From JBHJGM01 sp050331815 (GTDB lineage Bacteria; Verrucomicrobiota; Verrucomicrobiia; Opitutales; JBHJGM01), in NCBI GenBank assembly GCA_050331815.1, contig JBHJGM010000003.1, positions 1 through 64,000 on the forward strand: a stretch of DNA of 64,000 nt. The letters run 5' to 3'. The notes under the pieces were generated by a model. The model worked only from the letters and a program-made list of their open reading frames with translations. It did no database searches and was not told the DNA's origin. Positions 28,348-35,716 of the stretch are shown piece after piece (position 1 is the stretch's first letter; the number at the start of each line of letters is the position of its first letter). A program made the position numbers and the translations under genes.

Positions 28348-28782
28348 ATGAAGCGCATTGGTATCCTCAACGGACCCAACCTGGACCGGCTCGGTAAGCG
28401 CGAGCCGGAGGTGTACGGTGCGCACTCCCTCACCGATCTGGAGAATATCCTGAAGGAGGCCTCAAGCCAGCTGGGGAATGTCGAGGTGGCCTTTTTTCAG
28501 TCCAATCACGAGGGAGCGCTGATTGATCAGATCGCGCAATGGACCGACGCGGGCTTTGCGGGTTACGTGATCAATCCGGGTGGCTTGACGCACACCAGCG
28601 TGGCCTTGCGCGATGCGATTGCCGGTTGCGCGCTGCCGTGTATTGAGGTGCACATCTCCAACATCTACCGGCGTGAGGATTTCCGGCACAAGACGCTGAC
28701 CGGCGGGGCCTGCGTGGGCGTGATTTCGGGCCTGGGCATCGATGGCTACATCGCCGCGCTGACCTCCCTGGCAACCGGTTAA
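28348..28782 (+). CDS. aroQ: Type II 3-dehydroquinate dehydratase
   Basis: Shikimate-pathway enzyme (144 residues) dehydrating 3-dehydroquinate to 3-dehydroshikimate by the enolate mechanism of type II enzymes. Diagnostic motifs are NGPNLDRLGKREPEVYG with the catalytic loop Arg and Tyr, FFQSNHEGALIDQI, GYVINPGGLTHTSVALRDA, and the active-site His in EVHISNIYRREDFR. Start is the ATG at 28348, giving the usual MKRIGILNGPN opening. Its stop overlaps that of the convergent pgpA by four bases. Confidence 0.96.
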   Translation: MKRIGILNGPNLDRLGKREPEVYGAHSLTDLENILKEASSQLGNVEVAFFQSNHEGALIDQIAQWTDAGFAGYVINPGGLTHTSVALRDAIAGCALPCIEVHISNIYRREDFRHKTLTGGACVGVISGLGIDGYIAALTSLATG

Positions 28783-29309
28783 AGCAGTCCGCCTGCGTTG
28801 GCCGCGATCAGGAGCAGGTGCAGCGTCAGATTGGCCGCGAAGGCCGCCGCCAGGTCGTCCACCACCACGCCCAGTCCCCCCTCGAGCTTTTGCAGGCGGG
28901 CGATGCCGAGGGGCTTTACGATATCGAAAAAGCGAAACAGGCCGAAGCCCAGCGCCAGCACTACGTAAAGCGTCGTCTCGTTGAAGGCGTGAAAGGGAAT
29001 CAGCAGGTAGACCAGCGGCACCGCCACGAATTCGTCCAGGATGACCTCGCTTGGATCCTCCTTATAAAGGCGCGCTTCGGCCTCGTGGCAAAAGGCGATG
29101 GCAACGTAGCAACTGGCCAGGAAAATCAGCAGCGCCGGCAGTGGCGCGGTCCAGTGAAAGGCGATGAGGTACCAGAGCAGGCCCGCGGCGGAGCCACGAG
29201 TGCCAGGCGCCGCGCCGCTGCGTCCCAGGCCCAGAATCGTGGCCACGTTGAGCACGATGTGGGTCTCGACAAACTGAATCCACGGGAAGAAGCGGACGAT
29301 GCTCCTCAT
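28779..29309 (-). CDS. pgpA: Phosphatidylglycerophosphatase A
   Basis: Membrane phosphatase of 176 residues that removes phosphate from phosphatidylglycerophosphate to give phosphatidylglycerol. The family signature is present: DPSEVILDEFVAVPLVYLL, RFFDIVKPLGIARLQKL and GGLGVVVDDLAAAF, with three to four membrane helices. Its start overlaps the stop of pgsA by four bases, and pgsA makes its substrate, so the two consecutive steps of phosphatidylglycerol synthesis are coupled. The CDP-diacylglycerol feeding this route comes from cdsA. Confidence 0.95.
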   Translation of the reverse strand: MRSIVRFFPWIQFVETHIVLNVATILGLGRSGAAPGTRGSAAGLLWYLIAFHWTAPLPALLIFLASCYVAIAFCHEAEARLYKEDPSEVILDEFVAVPLVYLLIPFHAFNETTLYVVLALGFGLFRFFDIVKPLGIARLQKLEGGLGVVVDDLAAAFAANLTLHLLLIAANAGGLL

Positions 29310-29950
29310 CGCATGAAGGGACCGGAAGTTCCGCTCTCACCGGCTTTACCGCCCACGGTGCCGCCCGCGCGCGTCTCGGTCAAAAGTTGCCCGTACTTCA
29401 GAAAATAGACCGTGCCCGACCAAAGCGTCAGCAGCGTCGCCAGGACAAAGCAGAGGTGCCCGGCGAGCCCGAGCAGTTGTACGCTTTCCCAGCGCCATTG
29501 CGGCCAGTTGCCGCCCAGGGGGTTGCCGAACAACAGCAGGATGGCGGCGGCCATTTGAATGGCTGTCTTGAGTTTGCCCCCGGCTTCGGCGGCGAGGATC
29601 ACGCCTTGGCCCGCCGCAAGAATGCGCAGGCCTGTGACCAGAAACTCGCGGGTCAAAATGAGCAGGAACAGGTATACCGTCCAGGGCGCCAGGATGTCTG
29701 TAATCAGTAGCATCGCGAAGAGGCCGGTCATGAGAACCTTGTCGACAAGAGAGTCCATCACCTTGCCAAAGTCCGAGACGCTGCCGGAGCCCCGCGCGAG
29801 GCGACCGTCGAGCCAGTCGGTGACGACCGCTGCGGCAAACACCACGATCGCCAGCCAGCTTGCCCACATCGCATCGGCCATTAGCAGCGCCGCGACGACA
29901 AAGAGCAACGGCACGCGCAGGAGGGTCAGGATGTTGGCCGGCGTCCACAT
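29306..29950 (-). CDS. pgsA: CDP-diacylglycerol--glycerol-3-phosphate 3-phosphatidyltransferase
   Basis: Integral membrane CDP-alcohol phosphatidyltransferase of 214 residues that forms phosphatidylglycerophosphate. The CDP-OH-P signature is complete: DWLDGRLARGSGSVSDFGKV then MDSLVDKV, with the metal-binding Asp residues in the D-G-x2-A-R-x8-G-x3-D-x3-D pattern. MWTPANILTLLRVPL is the typical start. About five to six helices follow. Four-base overlap with pgpA downstream. Divergent from coaD with about 95 bases between starts. Confidence 0.94.
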   Translation of the reverse strand: MWTPANILTLLRVPLLFVVAALLMADAMWASWLAIVVFAAAVVTDWLDGRLARGSGSVSDFGKVMDSLVDKVLMTGLFAMLLITDILAPWTVYLFLLILTREFLVTGLRILAAGQGVILAAEAGGKLKTAIQMAAAILLLFGNPLGGNWPQWRWESVQLLGLAGHLCFVLATLLTLWSGTVYFLKYGQLLTETRAGGTVGGKAGESGTSGPFMR

Positions 29951-30045
29951 GGTTTCATCAGGTCAGCGCCACCCGACAGGCTTCGGCTGCCCAGGTCAAG
30001 CAGTGCTTGCCTACGGGCCTGTCCATGACAAGCCTCTGCGATGAG

Positions 30046-30549
30046 ATGGCCGAACGCCTTGCACTGTATCCTGGCACCTTCGACCCGGTAACCCTTGGGC
30101 ACCTCGATGTTATCGAGCGTGCGACCAAGCTCTTTGACCGGGTCATCGTCGCCCTGGCAACCAATGCCTCCAAGCAGCCGCTGTTCTCCCTGGAAGAGCG
30201 CCGCGAACTCGTCGAGGCAAACCTTGGGCGCTGGCCGAGCGTATCGGTGGCCGCGCTGGAGGGACTGACGGTCGACTTCGCGCGCGAAATGGGTGCGGTG
30301 GCGCTGATCCGGGGGCTGCGCGCTGTATCCGACTTTGAATACGAGTTTCAGATGGCGCAGATGAACCGTCACCTGGACGATTCCATCGAGACGATCTTTC
30401 TGATGCCCAACCAGGAGTATTTTTATACCAGTTCCAACCTGATCAAGCAGATCGCCACCATCACGCAGGAACGCTTGCGGGCATTTGTGCCGCCGAACGT
30501 GCTGGAAGCCCTCACCGCCAAGCACCGGGACTTCATCCGCGCGGAATGA
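30046..30549 (+). CDS. coaD: Pantetheine-phosphate adenylyltransferase
   Basis: Nucleotidyltransferase (167 residues) making dephospho-CoA from phosphopantetheine and ATP. The HIGH-like motif is in ALYPGTFDPVTLGHLDVIER (GHLD), followed by FSLEERRELVEANL, ALIRGLRAVSDFEYEFQMAQ, MNRHL and the C-terminal FYTSSNLIKQIATI, corresponding to the family's SSxxVRE region. I use the ATG at 30046; an ATG seven codons earlier is also possible. Its stop overlaps the ATG of the following membrane protein by four bases. Hexameric and cytoplasmic in characterised members. Confidence 0.95.
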   Translation: MAERLALYPGTFDPVTLGHLDVIERATKLFDRVIVALATNASKQPLFSLEERRELVEANLGRWPSVSVAALEGLTVDFAREMGAVALIRGLRAVSDFEYEFQMAQMNRHLDDSIETIFLMPNQEYFYTSSNLIKQIATITQERLRAFVPPNVLEALTAKHRDFIRAE

Positions 30550-31094
30550 GGATGGTCGGCAGGTTGGGTGCGGTGTGGGGCGTGCTGGGGGTTTTCGCGC
30601 TGATCGGGAGTGCTTCCTGGCGGCTCAGCCTGAAGGCCCTGGAGGCTTTCAACGGCGATTACACACTGTTGTGGTACCACTGGGTATTTCTGGTGCCTTG
30701 GTTGATCTTCATGGGCATGAGTGAGGGCTACCGCGGCTTTCAGCAGGCCTTTTCACCGCGCGTGGTAGCCCGGGCCAAGTACCTGGTCAGCCACCCCAGC
30801 CCTGCGCGGGTGTTGCTGGCACCGCTGTTTTGCATGGGCTTTTTCCACGCAACGCGCAAACGCCGCATCGTTGCCTACTGCCTGACGACCGGCATCATCC
30901 TGCTGGTGCTTATTGTCAGCCAACTGCCCCAGCCGTGGCGCGGGCTGGTGGATGCCGGGGTGGTGCTCGGGCTGGTCTGGGGACTGGCCGCCATGCTGGT
31001 TTTCGCGTTCAAGGCGCTGATCGGGCCTTTTGATGTATCGCCCGAAACCCCCGACGACCCGCTGCCGCGTGCCGCGGAGGCGGGAAAGTCCTGA
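30546..31094 (+). CDS. Unknown integral membrane protein
   Basis: Protein of 182 residues with about four membrane helices (around 8-25, 42-58, 115-135 and 140-160), a basic HATRKRR loop and an acidic, Pro-rich C-terminal tail (FDVSPETPDDPLPRAAEAG). I do not recognise the family. The ATG at 30546 overlaps the coaD stop in the ATGA arrangement, so it is probably co-translated with coaD; a second ATG lies at 30552. A role linked to coenzyme A is not implied by sequence. It is followed by a long leader with RNA-like structure before the next gene. Confidence 0.75.
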   Translation: MRMVGRLGAVWGVLGVFALIGSASWRLSLKALEAFNGDYTLLWYHWVFLVPWLIFMGMSEGYRGFQQAFSPRVVARAKYLVSHPSPARVLLAPLFCMGFFHATRKRRIVAYCLTTGIILLVLIVSQLPQPWRGLVDAGVVLGLVWGLAAMLVFAFKALIGPFDVSPETPDDPLPRAAEAGKS

Positions 31095-31104
31095 GTCTGC
31101 GACG

Positions 31105-31230
31105 GCCCGCCACTTTTTTTTGCAACGCACGGGCGGGGGCGGGGTTTTACGCAACATCGGAAGCAACCGATGAGCCGCTGTGCCAAGGAGCGGCTGCCCG
31201 CCGTCGAACTTCGTAACTCTACAAATTGTC
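31105..31230 (+). ncRNA. Structured 5' leader candidate upstream of secreted protein gene
   Basis: The region before the ATG at 31231 folds into a compact three-stem layout by eye. A closing stem pairs ACGG-CGGG (31129-31137, one bulged G) with CCCGCCGT (31197-31204). Inside it are two adjacent perfect hairpins: CATCGG/CCGATG (31155-31160 with 31167-31172, loop AAGCAA) and AGCCGCT/AGCGGCT (31173-31179 with 31189-31195, loop of nine). This looks like a cis-regulatory leader or riboswitch-like element, but I could not match it to a known class; cyclic-di-GMP and cobalamin consensus motifs are absent. Confidence 0.45.
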
Positions 31231-31776
31231 ATGAAAAACTTGCTTACCCTGGGACTGATCTCCCTGACCGCCGTCATGGCCAGCGTTGGCGCCAACGCCG
31301 ACTCGAAAAACACTGCTGCTTTTCTCAAGGCTCACGTCGACAAGCTTGAAGGCAAAACCGTGAGCGTGGATACACCTTTTCTGCGCGTCCTGCCGGCCTT
31401 TTCCGACAGCGAGGAGTACGTGGTCTTTTGGGTGCCCACCGTGGACACCGACAACCGCGCGCCGGGTGGGGCCATCATCGCTATCGCTGACGCCGAGGAC
31501 AAAGATAAGCTGATTTCCCGCTACGGTCTGGCGCCTGAACGGGAGGCCTCGCGTGTGGTGCAGACCAAGCGCCTGCGCGGTGTCCTGCGTCAAGTCGCGA
31601 TCGCGCCCCGAGGCGATGAGGAAGCCGTCGCCGAGGAAGAAGCGATTCAACGCGGTCCGGTCTTCATCGACCTGACCGACGAAGGCATCAGCGGGGACGA
31701 AGCGCTGGCCAAGTTCATCCGTCGCCACGACGGGGCGGGACCGCGCGGCCCGCGTCGCGGGCCTCCGGCCAAGTAG
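31231..31776 (+). CDS. Secreted protein of unknown function
   Basis: Exported protein of 181 residues: signal peptide KNLLTLGLISLTAVMASVGA with likely cleavage after ANA or GANA, then a small soluble domain (GKTVSVDTPFLRVLPAFSD, EYVVFWVPTVDTDNRAPGGA) and a tail rich in Arg, Gly and Pro. The central part suggests a small beta-rich fold, but no family is recognised. The start is the ATG at 31231, because the signal peptide begins there. It is preceded by the structured leader and followed by a good terminator at 31833-31872, so it appears to be a single-gene unit. Confidence 0.75.
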   Translation: MKNLLTLGLISLTAVMASVGANADSKNTAAFLKAHVDKLEGKTVSVDTPFLRVLPAFSDSEEYVVFWVPTVDTDNRAPGGAIIAIADAEDKDKLISRYGLAPEREASRVVQTKRLRGVLRQVAIAPRGDEEAVAEEEAIQRGPVFIDLTDEGISGDEALAKFIRRHDGAGPRGPRRGPPAK

Positions 31777-31832
31777 CCCGCCTTCGCTGCCAGTAGCAGA
31801 ATTTACCTGCAAAAATTTTCGGAAGCACACGC

Positions 31833-31872
31833 AATCCCCGGTACGCCTGTAATGGGTGGCCGGGGATTTTTT
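31833..31872 (+). terminator. Rho-independent terminator after secreted protein gene
   Basis: A nine-pair stem AATCCCCGG (31833-31841) with CCGGGGATT (31860-31868) and an 18-base loop is followed by a T run through 31872. It lies 57 bases after the stop at 31776 and before the start of the hydrolase gene at 31921. Confidence 0.75.
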
Positions 31873-31920
31873 CTTGCTCTAGTAGGAGCCTGTTGCCGCA
31901 ACCGTTGTCGGCACGCATCC

Positions 31921-32841
31921 ATGAGCTTGACCATCAAAGCCAGAGCCGAAAACGAACCGCCTCCCTGGCGTGAGCGGCCGGAATGGGTGCGCTTGCCCGA
32001 TGGCCGGTACCTGGCCTGGGAGACCTTTGGCGATCCGGACGGAGTGCCCGCGCTCCTGTTTCATGGCCTGCCCTCGAGCCGTCTGCAGGCGCGCATGCAC
32101 CACCCCCAGGCGGCGGAAACCGGCGTCCAGCTGATCGCTTTCGACCGTCCGGGCATGGGCTGGTCAGACTTCGATCCGAATCGCACGCTGGCCTCCGTGG
32201 CGCGGGATGTGGCCGCCTTGCTGGACCACTTAGGCCTGGAAAAGGTGCACCTCTTTGGGGGTAGCGGCGGGACGCCCTACCTGCTGGCAACGGCGCTGGC
32301 CTTGCCGGAGCGAGTGAACCGCGCGGCGTTGTTCGGTTGCCTGGGGCCGATTTTCAAACCTGAGGTCGGTCGCCATTTTAACGCGGCCAAGCGGCGTCTG
32401 TTTCGGCTGGCCCGCAAGTATCCCCCGGGCCTGATCTGCCCGGTGGCGGCTTCGATGCGCGAATTTGTCGACCCGCGCCAGATTCAATCGAAGATGCGCG
32501 CGCGGCTTGGGCCTTACGATCGACAGGCCATCACCGACCCCTTTATGTGGTCCTGGCTGCTGGAGGAGCCATTTCGGCAGGGCATGCGCGGGGTATATCG
32601 GGATCTGCGTCTGCTGGGCGGGCCCTGGCTGTTTGAGAACGAGTTGTTAAATCTGCGCCTACCGCTGCGCATCTGGCATGGTGAAGGCGATGTCGTCTGC
32701 CCTATCGAATTTTCTGAGCATGTGCACGCACTCCTCCCCGAAGCGACCGAACTGGTGCGCGTCCCCAACCTGGGCCACTACATGAACGACCCCGAAGTCT
32801 GGCGGGGCGTCTATCGCTGGCTGGCGGCGGGCGGCGGATAA
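31921..32841 (+). CDS. Alpha/beta hydrolase
   Basis: Alpha/beta-hydrolase fold protein of 306 residues. The oxyanion region is LLFHGLPSSRLQ, the nucleophile elbow is HLFGGSGGTPYLLA (Ser in G-G-S-G-G), the acid is in IWHGEGDVVCP and the catalytic His in VPNLGHYMNDPE. IAFDRPGMGWSD is the usual beta-4/alpha-B segment. No signal peptide. The ATG at 31921 is used, since an earlier in-frame ATG at 31852 lies inside the preceding terminator hairpin. Substrate is unknown: such enzymes include esterases, epoxide hydrolases and prolyl peptidases. It has no obvious operon partner. Confidence 0.88.
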   Translation: MSLTIKARAENEPPPWRERPEWVRLPDGRYLAWETFGDPDGVPALLFHGLPSSRLQARMHHPQAAETGVQLIAFDRPGMGWSDFDPNRTLASVARDVAALLDHLGLEKVHLFGGSGGTPYLLATALALPERVNRAALFGCLGPIFKPEVGRHFNAAKRRLFRLARKYPPGLICPVAASMREFVDPRQIQSKMRARLGPYDRQAITDPFMWSWLLEEPFRQGMRGVYRDLRLLGGPWLFENELLNLRLPLRIWHGEGDVVCPIEFSEHVHALLPEATELVRVPNLGHYMNDPEVWRGVYRWLAAGGG

Positions 32842-32977
32842 AGTTCCGAAGTCAGCAGTCACCCCTTTCGCAGGCGAATTACGGCGTCCAAGCAGAGGCA
32901 GGGGGCCCTTTGTGAGAGGCCATGCGCATCAAGGGGTGATGCAGCGAGGGTTTTGTTACAGATGTGTAATACCGTGG

Positions 32978-32996
32978 GCCTGATAGCGGATCAGGC
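32978..32996 (+). other. Inverted repeat upstream of HAF-repeat gene
   Basis: GCCTGAT at 32978-32984 and ATCAGGC at 32990-32996 form a perfect seven-pair stem with a five-base loop, in the 250-base gap before the PEP-CTERM gene at 33093. There is no T run, so it is more likely an operator or leader hairpin than a terminator. The rest of the gap shows nothing I recognise. Confidence 0.35.
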
Positions 32997-33092
32997 TTGC
33001 CCTTAGGTGTACCTGCGGCATTCTCCACAAGACAGATGTGACGCAGTGGCGACCGCCCGCACAATCCATCATCCATTAACACATCCTCAGTC

Positions 33093-34242
33093 ATGATTGT
33101 TTCACGCCTTTCGCGAGGCCGCGGCCTGCCTGTACTATTGGCCGGCGCCGCGGTCTTTTCCACCACGCACCACGCATCGGCCACGCCTCTGTTCAGCATC
33201 GAGGGCCTGGGCTTCCTGCGGGGGTGGCAATGTCAGCCTAGCCCAAGCGATCAACGACAACGGCCAGGTGGCCGGGGAGACCTTTTTAGCGGGCTTTCAG
33301 GCACTTGCGACGGTCTGGGACACCAACGGCACGCCGACCGAACTGGGCACGCTCGGCGGCACCTTTAGCTTTGCGCAGGCGATCAACAACAGCGGCCAGG
33401 TGGCCAGTCGGGCCACGCTCGCGAACGGCCAAACGCGCGCGACGGTCTGGGACGCTGACTGCACGCCGACCAACCTGGGCACGCTCGGCGGCATCTCTAG
33501 CATTGCGCAGGCTATTAACAACAGCGGCCAGGTGGCCGGGCGGGCCTCTCTCGCGAACAACGAAAGGCGCGCGACGGTCTGGGACAGTAACGGCACACCG
33601 ACGAATCTGGGCACGCTCGGCGGTACCTTCAGCGCGGCTGTTGCGATCAACGACAGCGGCCAGGTGGCCGGGGAGGCTACGGCTTCTCCCGCGAACGGCG
33701 GCCAACTCCGCGCAACGCGCTGGGACACTGACGGTAATCCAACGGACCTGGGCGCGCTCGGCGGTGAATTCAGCACGGCACGTGCGATCAACGACAGCGG
33801 TCAGGTGGCGGGAAACGCAAGGCCGGCGACCGGCGGATTGCGCGCGATCGTCTGGGACGCTGACGGCACTCCGACCAACCTGGGCACGCTGGGGAGCAGC
33901 ACCTCCAGCCAGGCTTGGGCGATCAACGATCTCGGCTTTGTCGTGGGCGATTCCGGGGAGGCCTTTTTCTGGTCCGAAGACCTCGGCATGATCTCGCTCT
34001 TCGACAGCCTTTCGCCCGAAGACCAGGCCGAATGGCAATTTCTGAATGTCGTTTTCGACATCAACGAACTCGGGCAGATTGTCGGCAGCGGAACCAACGC
34101 CGCCGGCCAAGGCGAGGCCTTCATCCTGACCCCGATTTTCGGGCCCGACATCATCCCCGAGCCCTCGACCTATGCGGCGCTCTTCGGGGTCTTGGCCTTG
34201 GGTTTGGCAGTCCGGCGCCGCCGCCGGCAGGTCACTGCATAG
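33093..34242 (+). CDS. HAF-repeat PEP-CTERM protein, frameshifted near N-terminus
   Basis: Surface-type protein made of HAF repeats (GTPTNLGTLGG, AQAINNSGQVAG), with C-terminal sorting signal IIPEPSTYAALFGVLALGLA followed by five arginines. The signal peptide (MIVSRLSRGRGLPVLLAGAA, cleavage near HASA) is in the frame starting at 33093, but the repeats are one frame away. The frames join cleanly as GLGFLRG-GNVSLAQAIND if one G is removed from the five-G run at 33220-33224. So as written the protein is cut off from its signal, through a real mutation or a sequence error. Repeats probably form a beta-propeller. Function is unknown; exosortase anchoring is expected. Confidence 0.8.
33309..33930 (+). 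repeat. 132-base tandem coding repeats of the HAF protein
   Basis: The segment GACGGTCTGG recurs at 33309, 33441 and 33573 (132-base spacing), with diverged copies at 33714 (141 bases on) and 33846 (132 bases on). Each unit encodes about 44 residues of the form RATVWDxxGTPTNLGTLGG, then AQAIN(N/D)SGQVAG. High nucleotide identity among the first three copies suggests recent duplication or homogenisation. Confidence 0.8.
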
Positions 34243-34303
34243 CTGCTTGCTGGGTTAGGGCATCGCCGGACTTGAGTCGGGCCGCATGGTGTGGGCGGTC
34301 GGG

Positions 34304-35641
34304 TCAGCCGTTGCGCAGGCGGAAGGCACCGGCGCCATCGTGGGCGTGTTTCCAAGGGAAGCTGAGGTGCTCGGCCTCGACATTGAGGCCTGGGTGGCGT
34401 TGCCGCAGCGCGTCGACGCGGGCGCGGTTTTCCTCCGGGTCGATGGAGCAGGTGCTGTAGACAAGGCGACCCCCGGGCTTGAGCAGGGGCAGGACGGCGT
34501 CGAGCAGACGGTCTTGCAGGTCGGTTTGGCGCGCAAAATCCTCGGGGGTCAGGCGCCACTTGGCGTCGGGGCGGCGGCGCAGGACGCCCGTGTTGGTGCA
34601 GGGCGCGTCGAGGACAATCGCATCGAACTGCGTGGGCAGTTGCGCGTTCTGAAGCCTCTCAAGCGCGTCTTCAAGCAGGTCGCACTCCAGGACTTCGACG
34701 CGGCGTCTGGGCGATTCGGGTAGCTTGGTCAGGTTTTGGCGGAGGGCGTTCAGACGGCTGCCGGGGCGGTCGATGGCGACAAGGTTGCCGGATTCGCCGA
34801 GGGCTTCGGCCAGTGCGAGGGACTTTCCCCCAGGAGCGGCGCAGGCGTCGAGGATGGCTTCGCCCGGCTGGACTTGCGCCAGCTCGACCGGCAGGCGCGT
34901 GCTGGGGTCCTGCGCGTAAAGCCAGCCGGCGGACAGCGCGGCTTCGACCGGATTCCAGTCGTTGCCGACGTATCGGAAGAACTCTGGAAAATCCGTCGGG
35001 ACCAGGCAGGTGGGGTCGGGCGAGTAATTGTCGCGGCGGCCCCTGGCGGTTCGGCGCAGGAAGCGGTCGGGCGGCTGCTGGTTCCAGGCGAGCAGCGCAC
35101 GGGTGGCCTCAGGTCCGAAGGTGGCCAACCAACGCTGCACCAGCCAGAGCGGGTGGCTGAACGTAGTTGCTAGCAGATCCGCAGCGGTGGGCTGGGCGGC
35201 AAGCTGCGCCTCCTGGGCATCGAGCAGGGGCGTCGCCTTGCGCAACACGGCATTGGCAAACCCGGCTTCACGGGTGCTGAGCAGACGTTTGATGACGCCG
35301 GTGGCATGATCGACGGTCTGGGCGACGTCGGCGAGTGTAGGTGCACCGAGTCCGTAGGGGCCGCGAATGGTAATCAGCTCCCCCAGAGCGACTTCCAGCA
35401 GCGATTTCAGTTTGGCCCGGGGGCTGCGCCGCACCAGCTCAGCAAGCACTGCGTCGATGCGGCCCCGATGCCGCAGGGCGGCAAAAAATAGAAATTGACA
35501 ACGGCGACGCTCTGTTTGCCTTATAGAATTAGGCAACGCTAGCAGCAGTTGATCCGCTTTTTGCGGTTGGGTGCGGTAGCGCCTGCACAGTTCCGCCGCT
35601 AATTGCCACCCCCCTGACTCCGAAGACCATGAAGCCTGCAT
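34304..35641 (-). CDS. rsmB: 16S rRNA (cytosine(967)-C(5))-methyltransferase RsmB
   Basis: RNA m5C methyltransferase of 445 residues. An N-terminal NusB-like helical domain (CQFLFFAALRHRGRIDAVLAE, GFANAVLRK) precedes the Rossmann-fold methyltransferase domain. SAM and catalytic motifs are ILDACAAPGGKSLALAEAL, IVLDAPCTNTGVLRRRPD and GRLVYSTCSIDPEENRARV, with the two cysteines (PC and TC) of the m5C mechanism. Start taken as the ATG at 35641, with a TTG just before it. Convergent with the HAF-repeat gene and divergent from the greA fusion gene. Confidence 0.94.
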   Translation of the reverse strand: MQASWSSESGGWQLAAELCRRYRTQPQKADQLLLALPNSIRQTERRRCQFLFFAALRHRGRIDAVLAELVRRSPRAKLKSLLEVALGELITIRGPYGLGAPTLADVAQTVDHATGVIKRLLSTREAGFANAVLRKATPLLDAQEAQLAAQPTAADLLATTFSHPLWLVQRWLATFGPEATRALLAWNQQPPDRFLRRTARGRRDNYSPDPTCLVPTDFPEFFRYVGNDWNPVEAALSAGWLYAQDPSTRLPVELAQVQPGEAILDACAAPGGKSLALAEALGESGNLVAIDRPGSRLNALRQNLTKLPESPRRRVEVLECDLLEDALERLQNAQLPTQFDAIVLDAPCTNTGVLRRRPDAKWRLTPEDFARQTDLQDRLLDAVLPLLKPGGRLVYSTCSIDPEENRARVDALRQRHPGLNVEAEHLSFPWKHAHDGAGAFRLRNG

Positions 35642-35716
35642 CAAAAAGCTTCCCGGTCCTCGGCCAGTCTACTATGCCTAATGTACGCACGCCTTTGCTG
35701 ACGAGACGCTATTTGG

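Noticed and set aside
31105..31230. Cyclic-di-GMP-I or cobalamin riboswitch before the 31231 gene
   Set aside because: ACGCAA and GCAAC fragments are reminiscent, but the tetraloop-receptor pattern and the B12 core are missing.
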